Shown in pieces: positions 44,199-52,636 of a DNA stretch of 64,000 nt. Every line of letters starts with the position of its first letter. Position 1 is the stretch's first letter. The DNA is from Acidisoma sp965199065 (lineage in GTDB: Bacteria; Pseudomonadota; Alphaproteobacteria; Acetobacterales; Acetobacteraceae). Position numbers and translations under genes: made by a program. Below the pieces are notes generated by a model, which saw only the letters and a program-made list of their open reading frames with translations, did no database searches and was not told where the DNA came from. The stretch covers positions 124,001 to 188,000 of the forward strand of contig NZ_CBDAQN010000001.1 in NCBI RefSeq assembly GCF_965199065.1, given 5' to 3'.

Positions 44199-46136
44199 TT
44201 AGCTGACCGTGACGCTGGCGGAGACGGCTCGCACGCTTCCATCGGCCGTCTCAACCCAGCCGTAGTAAATCCCGGCCGCGGAGGGGGCGCTCAGGTAGGC
44301 GGCGTAAAGCGAATCGCCGTTGGACTGACTATTGACGTAAATGCCCGCCGTCCAACTCGTAGGCGAGACAGTTGCCGAGGCCGACCAGCCAAACTGGATA
44401 CTGGCTGTGCTGCTGCCTGGGGCGAGAAGAGCATTAACCCCAATAGCGGCTTGTCCGGGCGTATAGTGCCCGACGGGCGGTGACTGGAAACTCAGCGTGG
44501 TTGTGCCGCCGCCACTCGTGCCGCCGCCGCTAGCGCCCGAGCCTCCGGTGCCCGTGCCGCCGCTCGAACCACTACCGCCGCTACCGCTACCGGAGGCAGC
44601 GACCGATGTTGTGGTCACCAGTATGCTGGCGCCCCCACCTAAATTTACTAAGAATTTTTCGTTAATGCCTTGGTAGCGGACTTGCACATCGGCCTGCACG
44701 TAGCCGAGTGCCAAACGGTTGTTTGGGTTATTCACACTGTCGCAGAGGACGGCGAAAGGTGGCGACCCGTTGTTGCTGCCCAGCAAGCCTTGGCTCAGCA
44801 ACCCCGAAAGAAAGCTCATCAACGTGCTGCGAATGTTGCGGAGGAGTGCGGTGTTGATGACCTGCCCTACGTAGATGCCCATGCCGGCGCTCAGTGTTGC
44901 GGCGATAAAGTTTGTCAGCCGCGTGTAGTTGTCGCCGCTGATCGCCGGGTTGCTGCTGCTGTTGTGGCCGAGGCGGAGTGCCCAGATCGCAAGGCCGCCT
45001 GCGCCTGGATTGGTAATGACGTCTATTCCTGCCTCGAATAGAGCTGCAAGTTCCGCGGAGCTGTAGGCTCGGGTAACGCCTGAGCCCGGCAACCCGACCG
45101 TCTGGCTTCCCGCGATGGCGAAGCACGGCTTGTTGAGCCCTGATTGCTCCGGGGATAGGTTGGCGAGCCGGCCGGCCGCGAACGCCTGAGGGCTGACCAG
45201 CCGCTGCGTTCCGTTGGTCGCGTCCCACCACCATAGCCAGTCGCCAAAGAGAAGTTTCGCCGCGAAGCTGTCAACACCAGCCGATGCCTTGATGGCGATG
45301 GCATTGCTGATGGTATCGCTGGCCGGCCCGGCGAGCATGGCATACATCCCCTCGGATGAGGCGAAGCCCTCGATAGCCGACCATTGGCCCGGATCGACGG
45401 CATCGCAGAGATCAAGGATGGAGCAGCCTTGCCCGCTCAGCGCGTACATGCCGGTGTACGGAGCGGTTGTGCTTCCGGTAAGGATGGCTGAAGTAACCCC
45501 TGTGGCGCCGTCTGCTCCGCCGCTGAGGGTGTAAGTCGCGGCTGTGGGAGCCGTGGCGCCGCCGCCCAAGCTGGCGGTCACGAAGGTGGAGGCGCGACTG
45601 GAAGGCTGACCGGCCCCGGTGTTTAGAGCGGCGGCGAGTGTGCTCCAGAAGCCTGCTCCCACGCCTTCGATATTGTCGAAGTGTTCAGGCGTCAGCCCAG
45701 GGATGCCCATTATGGCTGCCCAGCTGCCTGCCTTGCTCCCTGCGGCGAGCGTGATCGAGATCTGATCGCCCAGGCTGCCGGGGTGGAGCGCCGTGAAGGT
45801 TATGCAGCCGGAAGGGCCGGGGCCGGTGGCGGGAGCTTGGGTGCCATCAGCGGCACGGACACAGATGAAGGCGGCGGCGCCTTGTTGAACGGCGATTGCC
45901 ACATGAGTGCCCATGTCAAAGAGGCGGTTCCTTACCGGTCCGAAGGCGGAAGCATACTCAGCCATGGTGCCTAGACTAACCGGGACGTCCACCGGTCCCC
46001 AGCTTGCGGAGCCGACAAGACCGATTACATTGCTTGGCACTCCATTCAGCGAGGTGACGCTTGGCGGCACAAGCTGTACATAGAGATCCGGCACGACCAG
46101 AGCGGTCGTGTTCAAGGCGCCTTGTTGTGTGATCAT
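44199..46136 (-). CDS. Second tail sheath paralogue with Gly/Ser linker and C-terminal domain
   Basis: 645 residues. Residues 1 to about 510 are homologous over their whole length to the canonical sheath of this element (59607-61166): QQGALNTTALVVPDLYVQ, GLVGSASWGPV, YALSGQGCSI, GDNYTRLTNFIAATLSAGMG, ALGYVQADVQVRYQGINEKF. A 35-residue linker of Gly, Ser, Ala and Thr follows, then a 99-residue domain (from TLSFQSPPVGHYTPGQ) that recurs at the end of the fibre gene at 46275-47450. The gene lies among the fibre genes rather than next to the tube gene. Such a duplicated sheath could form part of a tail with exposed adhesion domains, or be a decorated version used instead of the first. Functional role is inferred. 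Confidence 0.88.
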   Translation of the reverse strand: MITQQGALNTTALVVPDLYVQLVPPSVTSLNGVPSNVIGLVGSASWGPVDVPVSLGTMAEYASAFGPVRNRLFDMGTHVAIAVQQGAAAFICVRAADGTQAPATGPGPSGCITFTALHPGSLGDQISITLAAGSKAGSWAAIMGIPGLTPEHFDNIEGVGAGFWSTLAAALNTGAGQPSSRASTFVTASLGGGATAPTAATYTLSGGADGATGVTSAILTGSTTAPYTGMYALSGQGCSILDLCDAVDPGQWSAIEGFASSEGMYAMLAGPASDTISNAIAIKASAGVDSFAAKLLFGDWLWWWDATNGTQRLVSPQAFAAGRLANLSPEQSGLNKPCFAIAGSQTVGLPGSGVTRAYSSAELAALFEAGIDVITNPGAGGLAIWALRLGHNSSSNPAISGDNYTRLTNFIAATLSAGMGIYVGQVINTALLRNIRSTLMSFLSGLLSQGLLGSNNGSPPFAVLCDSVNNPNNRLALGYVQADVQVRYQGINEKFLVNLGGGASILVTTTSVAASGSGSGGSGSSGGTGTGGSGASGGGTSGGGTTTLSFQSPPVGHYTPGQAAIGVNALLAPGSSTASIQFGWSASATVSPTSWTAGIYVNSQSNGDSLYAAYLSAPSAAGIYYGWVETADGSVRAVSASVTVS

Positions 46137-46274
46137 GGGGAACTCGTCTTACGAGGGGTGTCACGGCGGTGACGCCGCGAGCGAATCAGGGTTGCTAGCA
46201 TCTTGGCGAACGTCATCCGTTCCACTGCGGAACGTGCGGGCTCATGACGCTGAGCTACTTTGTAGAAGTTGCTA

Positions 46275-47450
46275 TTACAAAACGATTATGGCGGCGCTTA
46301 TCGCGGATGCCGAGTTCGCAAGTGCCTGTGCCCAGCAGAAATAGGTGCCAGCCGTTCCTGGAGCCGTTAGATAGGCGCCCCAAAAGGTTGCGCCACTGCT
46401 TTCGGTATTGACCAGGACACCGGCTGTCCAACTCGTCGGCGCAACTGTCGGCGAGTTGGAAAAGCCAAACTGGATACCCGCCGCGGCAGTTCCGGGAAAC
46501 AAAGTGGCATTCACCGCAATACTGCCTTGACCGTTCGTGTAGCTGCCCGACGGGGCCGTTACGAACGCTATGGTAGCAGTGCCGGAGCTCGTGGATGTTC
46601 CGCCTGAGGTAATACTCGAACCGCCGGACGATACGGACGAGCCTCCCGACGTGACGCTTGAGCCACCGGAGGATACGGACGACCCGCCGGACGTTACTGT
46701 CGAGCCACCGGAGGATACGGACGACCCGCCGGATGTCGTGCTGCTGGATGACGCGGCTGCTGCGGTTTGCGGTCCGGCCCAATAGACCAGGTTGCCGCCG
46801 GAATAGCTGACCGCCACGATCCGTGTCCCCGTCTGTGTTGGCAGACTGGTCGTGCCCGAGCCACCGGTGATGCCGGTTCCCATCGTCACGGCACCGGCCG
46901 AGAGATTTAAAACGTCGCACGCGAAGCCGGAACCCATGTTTGCGAAGTTCGCCGACAGAGTGAGCGGCTGGCTGCAGACGAGGATCGCGTCGTTATGTGC
47001 TGTCGCGTCAAGAACAGTATTCGTTGTGAGCTCGACGACGCGCTGCGTGGCGATGGGCAACTTACCGTCGATATAGTTCCAGAGTGCTGCCATGGTCTGC
47101 CGCACCAGCGAGGGACCGCCCTGGTCCACTGCCAGCAGATCGCTGTCGGCGGCGATGGCGGCAGGCTGCAGTTGATCGACTGTTGTTCCTTCCAGGAGTG
47201 CGCTGATCGAGCCGACCGAGATCGTGCCGGAGGTCAGAACGAGCCCTTGCCCTAGGCTGATGGTTTCCGGACCGCCGGCACCGAGTGACACGCGACCCAG
47301 CAGACTGCCGGTAGGCGTCATGATCGCTGGCTGCTGGCCCGCAAGTAATGTCGCGAGCGTTACCCCGTTGGTGCCGTTTCCCTGATCGATGGGCAGGGTA
47401 TCGGTGACCGACAAGGGTCCGGCCACGGGAAGATGGGCGATAGTGGGCAT
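46275..47450 (-). CDS. Tail-fibre-like protein with Ser/Gly repeat linker
   Basis: 391 residues. N-terminal phage-attachment-type modules: MPTIAHLPVAGPLS with LLAGQQPAIMTPTGSLLG, and a second similar unit at VDQLQPAAIAADSDLLAVDQ. A middle beta-rich part (VVELTTNTVLDATAHNDAIL) is followed by a Ser/Gly/Thr linker of about 58 residues made of a 14-residue repeat, then the 100-residue C-terminal domain shared with the second sheath (GSYTNGQGSIAVNATLFPG, VAPTSWTAGVLVN). I cannot name its receptor. Between it and the sheath-2 gene are 138 bases with no obvious signal. Confidence 0.78.
   Translation of the reverse strand: MPTIAHLPVAGPLSVTDTLPIDQGNGTNGVTLATLLAGQQPAIMTPTGSLLGRVSLGAGGPETISLGQGLVLTSGTISVGSISALLEGTTVDQLQPAAIAADSDLLAVDQGGPSLVRQTMAALWNYIDGKLPIATQRVVELTTNTVLDATAHNDAILVCSQPLTLSANFANMGSGFACDVLNLSAGAVTMGTGITGGSGTTSLPTQTGTRIVAVSYSGGNLVYWAGPQTAAAASSSSTTSGGSSVSSGGSTVTSGGSSVSSGGSSVTSGGSSVSSGGSSITSGGTSTSSGTATIAFVTAPSGSYTNGQGSIAVNATLFPGTAAAGIQFGFSNSPTVAPTSWTAGVLVNTESSGATFWGAYLTAPGTAGTYFCWAQALANSASAISAAIIVL
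46618..46743 (-). repeat. 42-bp repeats encoding the Ser/Gly linker
   Basis: GAGCCACCGGAGGATACGGA and 12 following bases recur identically at 46660-46691 and 46702-46733 (period 42 bp), with a third diverged copy at 46618-46649. On the coding (minus) strand this encodes a 14-residue unit of SGG and SSV/STV steps. The period keeps the reading frame, so copy number could change without breaking the protein. Confidence 0.85.
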
Positions 47451-47508
47451 GGCAGAAACCTCTTTCGGCTAATCGAGAGCCCGGATTGACCGCTCTGGCA
47501 TCAGGTCG

Positions 47509-50064
47509 TTAAGCGATCGCAACCCAGCCTGCCGCGCCCGTCCCGGTCTGCTTGATCCAGAAGACGCTGCCGGCAGCCCCCGTAAGGTTGCGGTAGTCCG
47601 AACCTGGTTGGGCTGTCACGACTCCCTGGGGCGTTCCTGTACCAACGCTTGTGGTGCAGCCAGTAGCCTGGCCATCGTTGACCCACCGCACGGCCCCGCT
47701 GCCGGAGGGATGCATGCGCATGTCTCCGGACAGGTTCGTTAGGGTCACGCTGCCGTCGGTTCCAGGTTGTACGTAGTCCGTTTGCTGGTAGCGGCTCGCA
47801 TACCACCCCGCATTTAGTCCGACCCATTCGATTTCGGAGTTAGCCGGCGTTGTGATTGAAACACCGGAACCTGTTGCTTGAATTGGGTTAGTGCCGGCAG
47901 AGGACCATTGTGCGGCTACAGCGCAGAAGACCCGGAGACGCCGGTTTTTCGGGACAGGTATCCCAATGAATGCAGTTGCAGTTGCACCTGACCCACCGCC
48001 GCCGCTCAACGTGACGGTCGGTGCGGAGGTGTAGCCCGACCCAAGCGAGACCATGCGGAAGCCAATAACGACACCGTTCGTGATGAAAGCGGTCGCCACC
48101 GCGCCGGAGCCGCCGCCGCCGCTGAAGTTGGCTTTGGGCGCACTGGTATAGCCGGTACCCCCTGCCGTCAGAGTGACGAAGGTGACATAATCGTCGTAGT
48201 TGTTCGCGTTGAGCGAGCGTAGGCTTTGGATGGGCGCAGCATTGCTTTGGATGGATATACCGTCCACGACATCTGGATAAAGGAGACTGTTCAGCCCTAC
48301 AAAGTTACCGTTCCCGGGGATGTAGGGATTGCTGAAGAACACGCTCCCCGAGCCGTTGAGTAGATTACCCTCTACAGTCACCGTATTCGTAAGTGGCAGC
48401 AGACAGAGGCTTATATCGCCACTTGGTGCCGTAATGAAGTTGTTGCGGGCTACTTGTACCTGTTGTGGCCCGTCTATCAGCAGAATGCCACCGCCGCCCA
48501 ACGGCATGTCGATCGTGTTCTCGGTGATTGAAACGTCCACGGAAGGAACGCCGATTGGCAAGCCGCCGGCGTTCGTCTCGTTATTGTAGATAACGACCGC
48601 ATAATAACTGGTGTTGGCGATGAAGTTGCCAGAGATCCGTGGCTCCTGAGCACCCCCTGCATTGATGCCAATGCGCGACGTGGTGACCAAATTGCCTGCG
48701 ATCAAGGTGAAGTTTGCAGCTCCGGCGTCAATTCCAAAGCCTTGGTGGCTTGTCACGATATTGTTCGTGATTGAGCTCGCCCACGAATTGGCGAGAATGC
48801 CGCCGTTGTTGAGGTTCGACCCGCCGTTGTTGTAGACGACATTGCCGTGAATGAGAATGTTGTATCCCTGGGAAACGATCCCGTACTCGGTGTTATCGTG
48901 ACAGATGTTGCTTGCCACCAAACAGACCGTGGCATCCGCCGTCTCGTTGGTGATGCTCGCGGGTGAGGCGTAGGAAGTCGCATAGTCGCCGACAACTATA
49001 CCTATCTGGTTGTTCGAGCATTGGTTGCCGACAATCGTCGTAAGCCGCGTCTTGACTACGTGATTTGGATCTATGTAATCGACGTAAATCCCGGCGACGG
49101 TGTTGTCATGCAAGTGGCACGCGCTGACGGTCACGCCGTCAGCGGCAGCACAGCTTATGCCGTTCGAGTTTCCGAAAGCTTCGCAGCCAATAACGGCGTG
49201 CCGGGCGAAGACGGGATCCGAGGTGCTAAACACCAGCCCGTCACCCGATACTGCGTTGGTGAAGGAGCAGCGCTGGAAGGTCGAGCGGACGCAGCTCGCA
49301 ACAACGGTCACGCAATTGCAGGGGCCGGTCAGGCCTACATTCGCGTCGAAGATGATGCCCTCCACATGGATGAGGGAGGCCGTCAACGTGATCCAACTGG
49401 ATCCGCTGCTTTGTGTCAGCCGGCGCAAGGTCGTTTGGCCCGGCACACCTATAAGCGTGAGGCAGGTGGCGCTGCTTAGTGGGAGTGGCCCGTTCACGAC
49501 ATAGCTCTTGGGGCCGAGTCGGATCGGTAGTCCAACTGCTATTGCGGCATGAAAAGCCGCACTATCGTCGGTGCTGCCATTCCCGGCAGCACCGAAATCC
49601 TCTACCGAAACAGTGTCGCCAAGAAGAGCTGCAAACGTTCGCGAAGTGGTTGCGCCGGTCGCCATCGCATGCAGGGGTGACGCATCAAAACCTGGTAGTG
49701 TCGCCAGGCTGGAAAGGAATGTGCTGTAAGACACTGCATTGGCTGTGCCGCCTTGTGAAAGGGCCACCAAGTCTGTCGGTGCCGGGGGCGTCCCGGACGC
49801 CAGGCTGCTGATCACGAAGGGGGCTGGCGCCGCAAGAATACCGTTAGCCAGGGTGAGGTTGACGCCGACGGTCACTGGTAACGGCGCGCTCGCCGTGCCG
49901 GTACTATTGCCGAGCAAAGCTCCAGGCGGCACGGAAATCGCCGGTTGCAGGCCTGCTAGCAGCTGAGCGCGAGTGACCTTGCGGGTATCTCCGTTCTGAG
50001 ACGTCGCCAACTCATCGGTATCGGCACTAGCAATCGCCGCCTGCAACTGATCGATCGTGGGCAT
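47509..50064 (-). CDS. Tail spike/fibre with right-handed beta-helix
   Basis: 851 residues. The N-terminus (MPTIDQLQAAIASADTDEL, LLAGLQPAISVPPGALLG) shares the attachment module of the neighbouring fibre. The middle is a pectate-lyase-like beta-helix starting at SVEDFGAAGNGSTDDSAAFH, with many short N/G-rich coils (ISGNFIANTSYYAVVIYNNE). Two Gly-rich repeats (GGTGYTSAPKANFSGGGGSG and GSGYTSAPTVTLSGGGGSGA) come before the C-terminal beta domain. Beta-helix spikes of phages often depolymerise capsule or O-antigen, but no catalytic residues can be picked out here. The stop and the next gene are separated by short gaps, so all fibres probably come from one transcript. Confidence 0.83.
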   Translation of the reverse strand: MPTIDQLQAAIASADTDELATSQNGDTRKVTRAQLLAGLQPAISVPPGALLGNSTGTASAPLPVTVGVNLTLANGILAAPAPFVISSLASGTPPAPTDLVALSQGGTANAVSYSTFLSSLATLPGFDASPLHAMATGATTSRTFAALLGDTVSVEDFGAAGNGSTDDSAAFHAAIAVGLPIRLGPKSYVVNGPLPLSSATCLTLIGVPGQTTLRRLTQSSGSSWITLTASLIHVEGIIFDANVGLTGPCNCVTVVASCVRSTFQRCSFTNAVSGDGLVFSTSDPVFARHAVIGCEAFGNSNGISCAAADGVTVSACHLHDNTVAGIYVDYIDPNHVVKTRLTTIVGNQCSNNQIGIVVGDYATSYASPASITNETADATVCLVASNICHDNTEYGIVSQGYNILIHGNVVYNNGGSNLNNGGILANSWASSITNNIVTSHQGFGIDAGAANFTLIAGNLVTTSRIGINAGGAQEPRISGNFIANTSYYAVVIYNNETNAGGLPIGVPSVDVSITENTIDMPLGGGGILLIDGPQQVQVARNNFITAPSGDISLCLLPLTNTVTVEGNLLNGSGSVFFSNPYIPGNGNFVGLNSLLYPDVVDGISIQSNAAPIQSLRSLNANNYDDYVTFVTLTAGGTGYTSAPKANFSGGGGSGAVATAFITNGVVIGFRMVSLGSGYTSAPTVTLSGGGGSGATATAFIGIPVPKNRRLRVFCAVAAQWSSAGTNPIQATGSGVSITTPANSEIEWVGLNAGWYASRYQQTDYVQPGTDGSVTLTNLSGDMRMHPSGSGAVRWVNDGQATGCTTSVGTGTPQGVVTAQPGSDYRNLTGAAGSVFWIKQTGTGAAGWVAIA

Positions 50065-50068
50065 TCGG

Positions 50069-50569
50069 TCAGCTTTCGATGAAGATGGGGTTACCGGACT
50101 GGTCGACGATCGGAGCCCCGGTATTGGTCACGAGTTCGGTGCCAAGCGGCGGTTCTACCGAGAGAGAGAGGCAAGGCAGCATCACCGTGCGCTGAAAGCC
50201 GCGGCCGGCGAGCGTGCCTATGGTGAGCGTCACGCTGTAGGTCGTGCCGCTTTGCCCGGCGCTCAGCCACAGGATCGCCTGGTGTCCATTGCTGGTGGTG
50301 GAGGTGAGGGTTAGGTCGCCCGCCGCAGCGGGGCTGATCGTGATGTTGAGGAAGGCGATGCTGTCTCCCTCATCACCCCAGATGGCGGACGAGATATCGT
50401 AGACGTAGTCAAGAACGTCGGCTGGGTCTTTGACTGGCCAGGCGACGATGCTGCCGGCGGTTGGCGCAGGGCATGCCCCGCGCGCTCGCGGCGTGAACCC
50501 GGTGATGGTGAGCGTGCGCGCCGCGCTCGGCTTCCAGGTGTGGATGGCGGGGGTGGCGGAAGCGGACAT
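50069..50569 (-). CDS. Probable phage fibre-tail adaptor protein
   Basis: 166 residues from ATG 50569, which follows the stop of the Gly-rich fibre gene by one base. The sequence VKDPADVLDYVYDISSAIWG, SPAAAGDLTLTSTTSNGHQA and SAGQSGTTYSVTLTIGTLAG matches the repeat pattern of adaptor proteins that link fibres to the baseplate. A frame upstream to 50722 is noise inside the neighbour. Identification is by pattern memory and should be tested with a profile search. Confidence 0.6.
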   Translation of the reverse strand: MSASATPAIHTWKPSAARTLTITGFTPRARGACPAPTAGSIVAWPVKDPADVLDYVYDISSAIWGDEGDSIAFLNITISPAAAGDLTLTSTTSNGHQAILWLSAGQSGTTYSVTLTIGTLAGRGFQRTVMLPCLSLSVEPPLGTELVTNTGAPIVDQSGNPIFIES

Positions 50570-50570
50570 G

Positions 50571-51830
50571 TCAATACTCCAGCACGACGAGGCCGGCTGA
50601 GCCCGACCCGCCTGTGGCGCTGCCGGTGCTGTTGTAGACCCCACCTCCGCCGGAACCTGGGGCTTGACCGTTGATCGATCTGTTGGCCGTCCCGCTGGTC
50701 GCTGTGGAGGCTCGGCCGCCACCGCCCATCATGCTGGCGCCCCCGTTGCCGCCGATCACGGTCGTGCCGTTCTGCCCGTCGGAACCGCACCCGCCGAAAC
50801 CTGAAAGCTCGCCTCCGCTGCCCTGGCCGCCGGCACCACCGAAGGTCGACTGACCGGTCATGTACTGTCCGCCTGTCCCCCCGCTGGCACTGCAGAAGCC
50901 AGCAAACATGGAGGCTCCGCCGGGAGCGCCAGAAGCGTCTGCGGCACCTCCCAGGCCTCCGGCCCCGACTGTGATGGCGAGCACGTTGCCTGGGGTTGTC
51001 GCAAAGGTGCCGCTTGCGAAGCCGCCCGCGCCGCCGCCGGCTGCTGCATAAGTGCCGTCTGAGCCGCCGCCACCACCACCACCACCAATGACGGTTGCTC
51101 GGATCAGGCTTACGCCGAGCGGGACGGTGAAGGACGTGGTCTCGGCGTAAGCGACGCGGCGGGAAAAGCCGGGCGTCAGGATCGGCAGCTTGAAGTTCAG
51201 AAACGGCGACGCCGGATGCGCAGCGATATTGGCAGCAACGACGGCGCTCTGTCCGTTGTTGACGGTGATGAGATAGAGGCCTGACCAGCCGGTGTCGATC
51301 GCCGGTGCTGTTTCGGTGCCGGTGTTCGCAGCGGCTCCGGCTTTGAGCTGTAGCTGTACCCGCTCAATGCGCCGTGTGTTCTGTGCAACGCCCGAGTTAT
51401 TCGGGCCCGAATAGGGTTGAGCCGGATTGGCGGCGTTGACATAGGGGAGCACCACCGCGGTCGCATCGGTTTCGGCGAATGTAGCCTCGATCAGGTAGAT
51501 TACGCTTTCACCGGGCGTGGGCGGGGCGGAGAGCGTGAAGGTTGTGGGGCTAAGGTTGATGCCCATCTTCAATATCTGGTCGGCCGTGTCGGCGGCCAAC
51601 GACCCGAAGGCCAGCGCGTCGACCGGCCCGAATTGCGTCACTGAACCCGCGCTCAGGGTCACGCTCAGTGACGCGGGCGAAGTTGGCTGACAAGCAAGGC
51701 CGTCCACAATCGTAGTTGTGCCGAGCACGGCCTGTGCCAGGGCACCTAGCGCCACCATGGCACTGCGGTTCTGCGACAGGAAGTCCGTGTCGAGCGGGAT
51801 CGAGGCGGGATAGACAATCTGCCGGTCCAT
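50571..51830 (-). CDS. Glycine-rich tail fibre/adhesin
   Basis: 419 residues. The first 240 residues form an attachment domain (MDRQIVYPASIPLDTDFLSQ, SLAADTADQILKMGINLSPT). After residue about 255 the sequence is dominated by short glycine runs (IGGGGGGGGSDGTYAAAGGG, GAGGLGGAADASGAPGG, GGAGGQGSGGELSGFGG), like the polyglycine-II bundles of phage S16-type adhesins. It ends LVVLEY. Adhesin role is inferred from composition. Upstream 109 bases to the I-like gene carry nothing notable. Confidence 0.75.
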   Translation of the reverse strand: MDRQIVYPASIPLDTDFLSQNRSAMVALGALAQAVLGTTTIVDGLACQPTSPASLSVTLSAGSVTQFGPVDALAFGSLAADTADQILKMGINLSPTTFTLSAPPTPGESVIYLIEATFAETDATAVVLPYVNAANPAQPYSGPNNSGVAQNTRRIERVQLQLKAGAAANTGTETAPAIDTGWSGLYLITVNNGQSAVVAANIAAHPASPFLNFKLPILTPGFSRRVAYAETTSFTVPLGVSLIRATVIGGGGGGGGSDGTYAAAGGGAGGFASGTFATTPGNVLAITVGAGGLGGAADASGAPGGASMFAGFCSASGGTGGQYMTGQSTFGGAGGQGSGGELSGFGGCGSDGQNGTTVIGGNGGASMMGGGGRASTATSGTANRSINGQAPGSGGGGVYNSTGSATGGSGSAGLVVLEY

Positions 51831-51939
51831 GAGAAGGTCCTAAAGGGGGATACGGGCGTTGTGTTCATGCTCACCGCCTAAGGCTCCACGGGAACAGCCG
51901 TCTCGATCCACGGCGGCCGCCTGAGGTGCCGATGCGCAC

Positions 51940-52626
51940 TCAATCGGACAGTCTGGTCCAAGCGATCGTCGCCGCCGGCAGGCAGTTCGCAATGGTTGCG
52001 AAGATTTGTGCGTCGGTGATCTGGCCTTCGATTAGTGTGGCGTCGCCATATTGCAGGGCACCGTTATTCCAGCCTCCAAGACTGAGATTTTGCGTAGTCG
52101 TTGCGGCAAGGCTGCCCCAGCTTCCGCTGTTCGCAATGCCGCCGCCGGCCGGTCGATAGGCGGTGACGAAGCATTGAAACGGCAAGTTGAGGTTCCCCCA
52201 GCCACCGGTCGTATTCCAGCCAAGCCCGGTGGTGCCAAGTCCCCCGGTATCGGGTGGGTAAGCCGGCTCGAAAACGACGGGCGTGCGGCCGGTGAAATTG
52301 GTGACAACCTCGATCAGCGCCGCCCTTGTCCCGCTTGTCGCCTGGAGATTGCGGCGAATACGGGCGCTGAACGCGGCATCGGTTTCGCCGGTAAGACGCC
52401 CCCAGTCGGTGCCTCCATAATCACGGGCTATAAGATCGAGCCAGCCGTTGGTCGCCGTAGCGATACGGCTCTGCTGGCGGACATAGGCAAGCAGGGTGTA
52501 GAGCCAGGCCCAGGCACTCGCGAGGCCGTTGAGCAGTCCTGAGAGGACCGGCGCGTCGTCCGCGAACCAGCCATTCGGTAATGCGGCGAGGAGCCGCGCA
52601 CGCATGTCCTGCTGATCTCCGGTCAT
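51940..52626 (-). CDS. Baseplate/tail protein I-like
   Basis: 228 residues. N-terminal helices (LLAALPNGWFADDAPVLSGL, WAWLYTLLAYVRQQSRIATA) and GWLDLIARDYGGTDWGRLTGE with AFSARIRRNLQATSGTRAAL resemble gpI-type proteins that fill the baseplate next to J. It follows the J-like gene after 10 bases, in the usual V-W-J-I order. ATG at 52605 is another possible start. Confidence 0.72.
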   Translation of the reverse strand: MTGDQQDMRARLLAALPNGWFADDAPVLSGLLNGLASAWAWLYTLLAYVRQQSRIATATNGWLDLIARDYGGTDWGRLTGETDAAFSARIRRNLQATSGTRAALIEVVTNFTGRTPVVFEPAYPPDTGGLGTTGLGWNTTGGWGNLNLPFQCFVTAYRPAGGGIANSGSWGSLAATTTQNLSLGGWNNGALQYGDATLIEGQITDAQIFATIANCLPAATIAWTRLSD

Positions 52627-52636
52627 CGGTTTTTCC

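Larger units (their letters stand above)
40797..44199 (-). pseudogene. Phage adhesion/esterase gene interrupted by an IS3-family element
   Basis: Two coding segments, 44199-43391 and 42093-40797, join in frame when the IS (42097-43390) and one copy of the 3-bp target duplication are removed, giving a 701-residue ORF (WERA joined to LDAADLTTLV across the site). The N-terminal half has GLSGWWDAGRASAWNEVV and a beta-sandwich-like sequence resembling LamG/concanavalin-type modules. The C-terminal half has LLIMGQSNSSYFVASGG, the GQSN motif of SGNH/sialate O-acetylesterase-like hydrolases. A host-polysaccharide deacetylase role is plausible. The 5' piece can still make a 294-residue truncated protein ending in IS sequence; the 3' piece has no obvious start. 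The start ATG overlaps the sheath-2 stop (TAATG). Confidence 0.8.
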
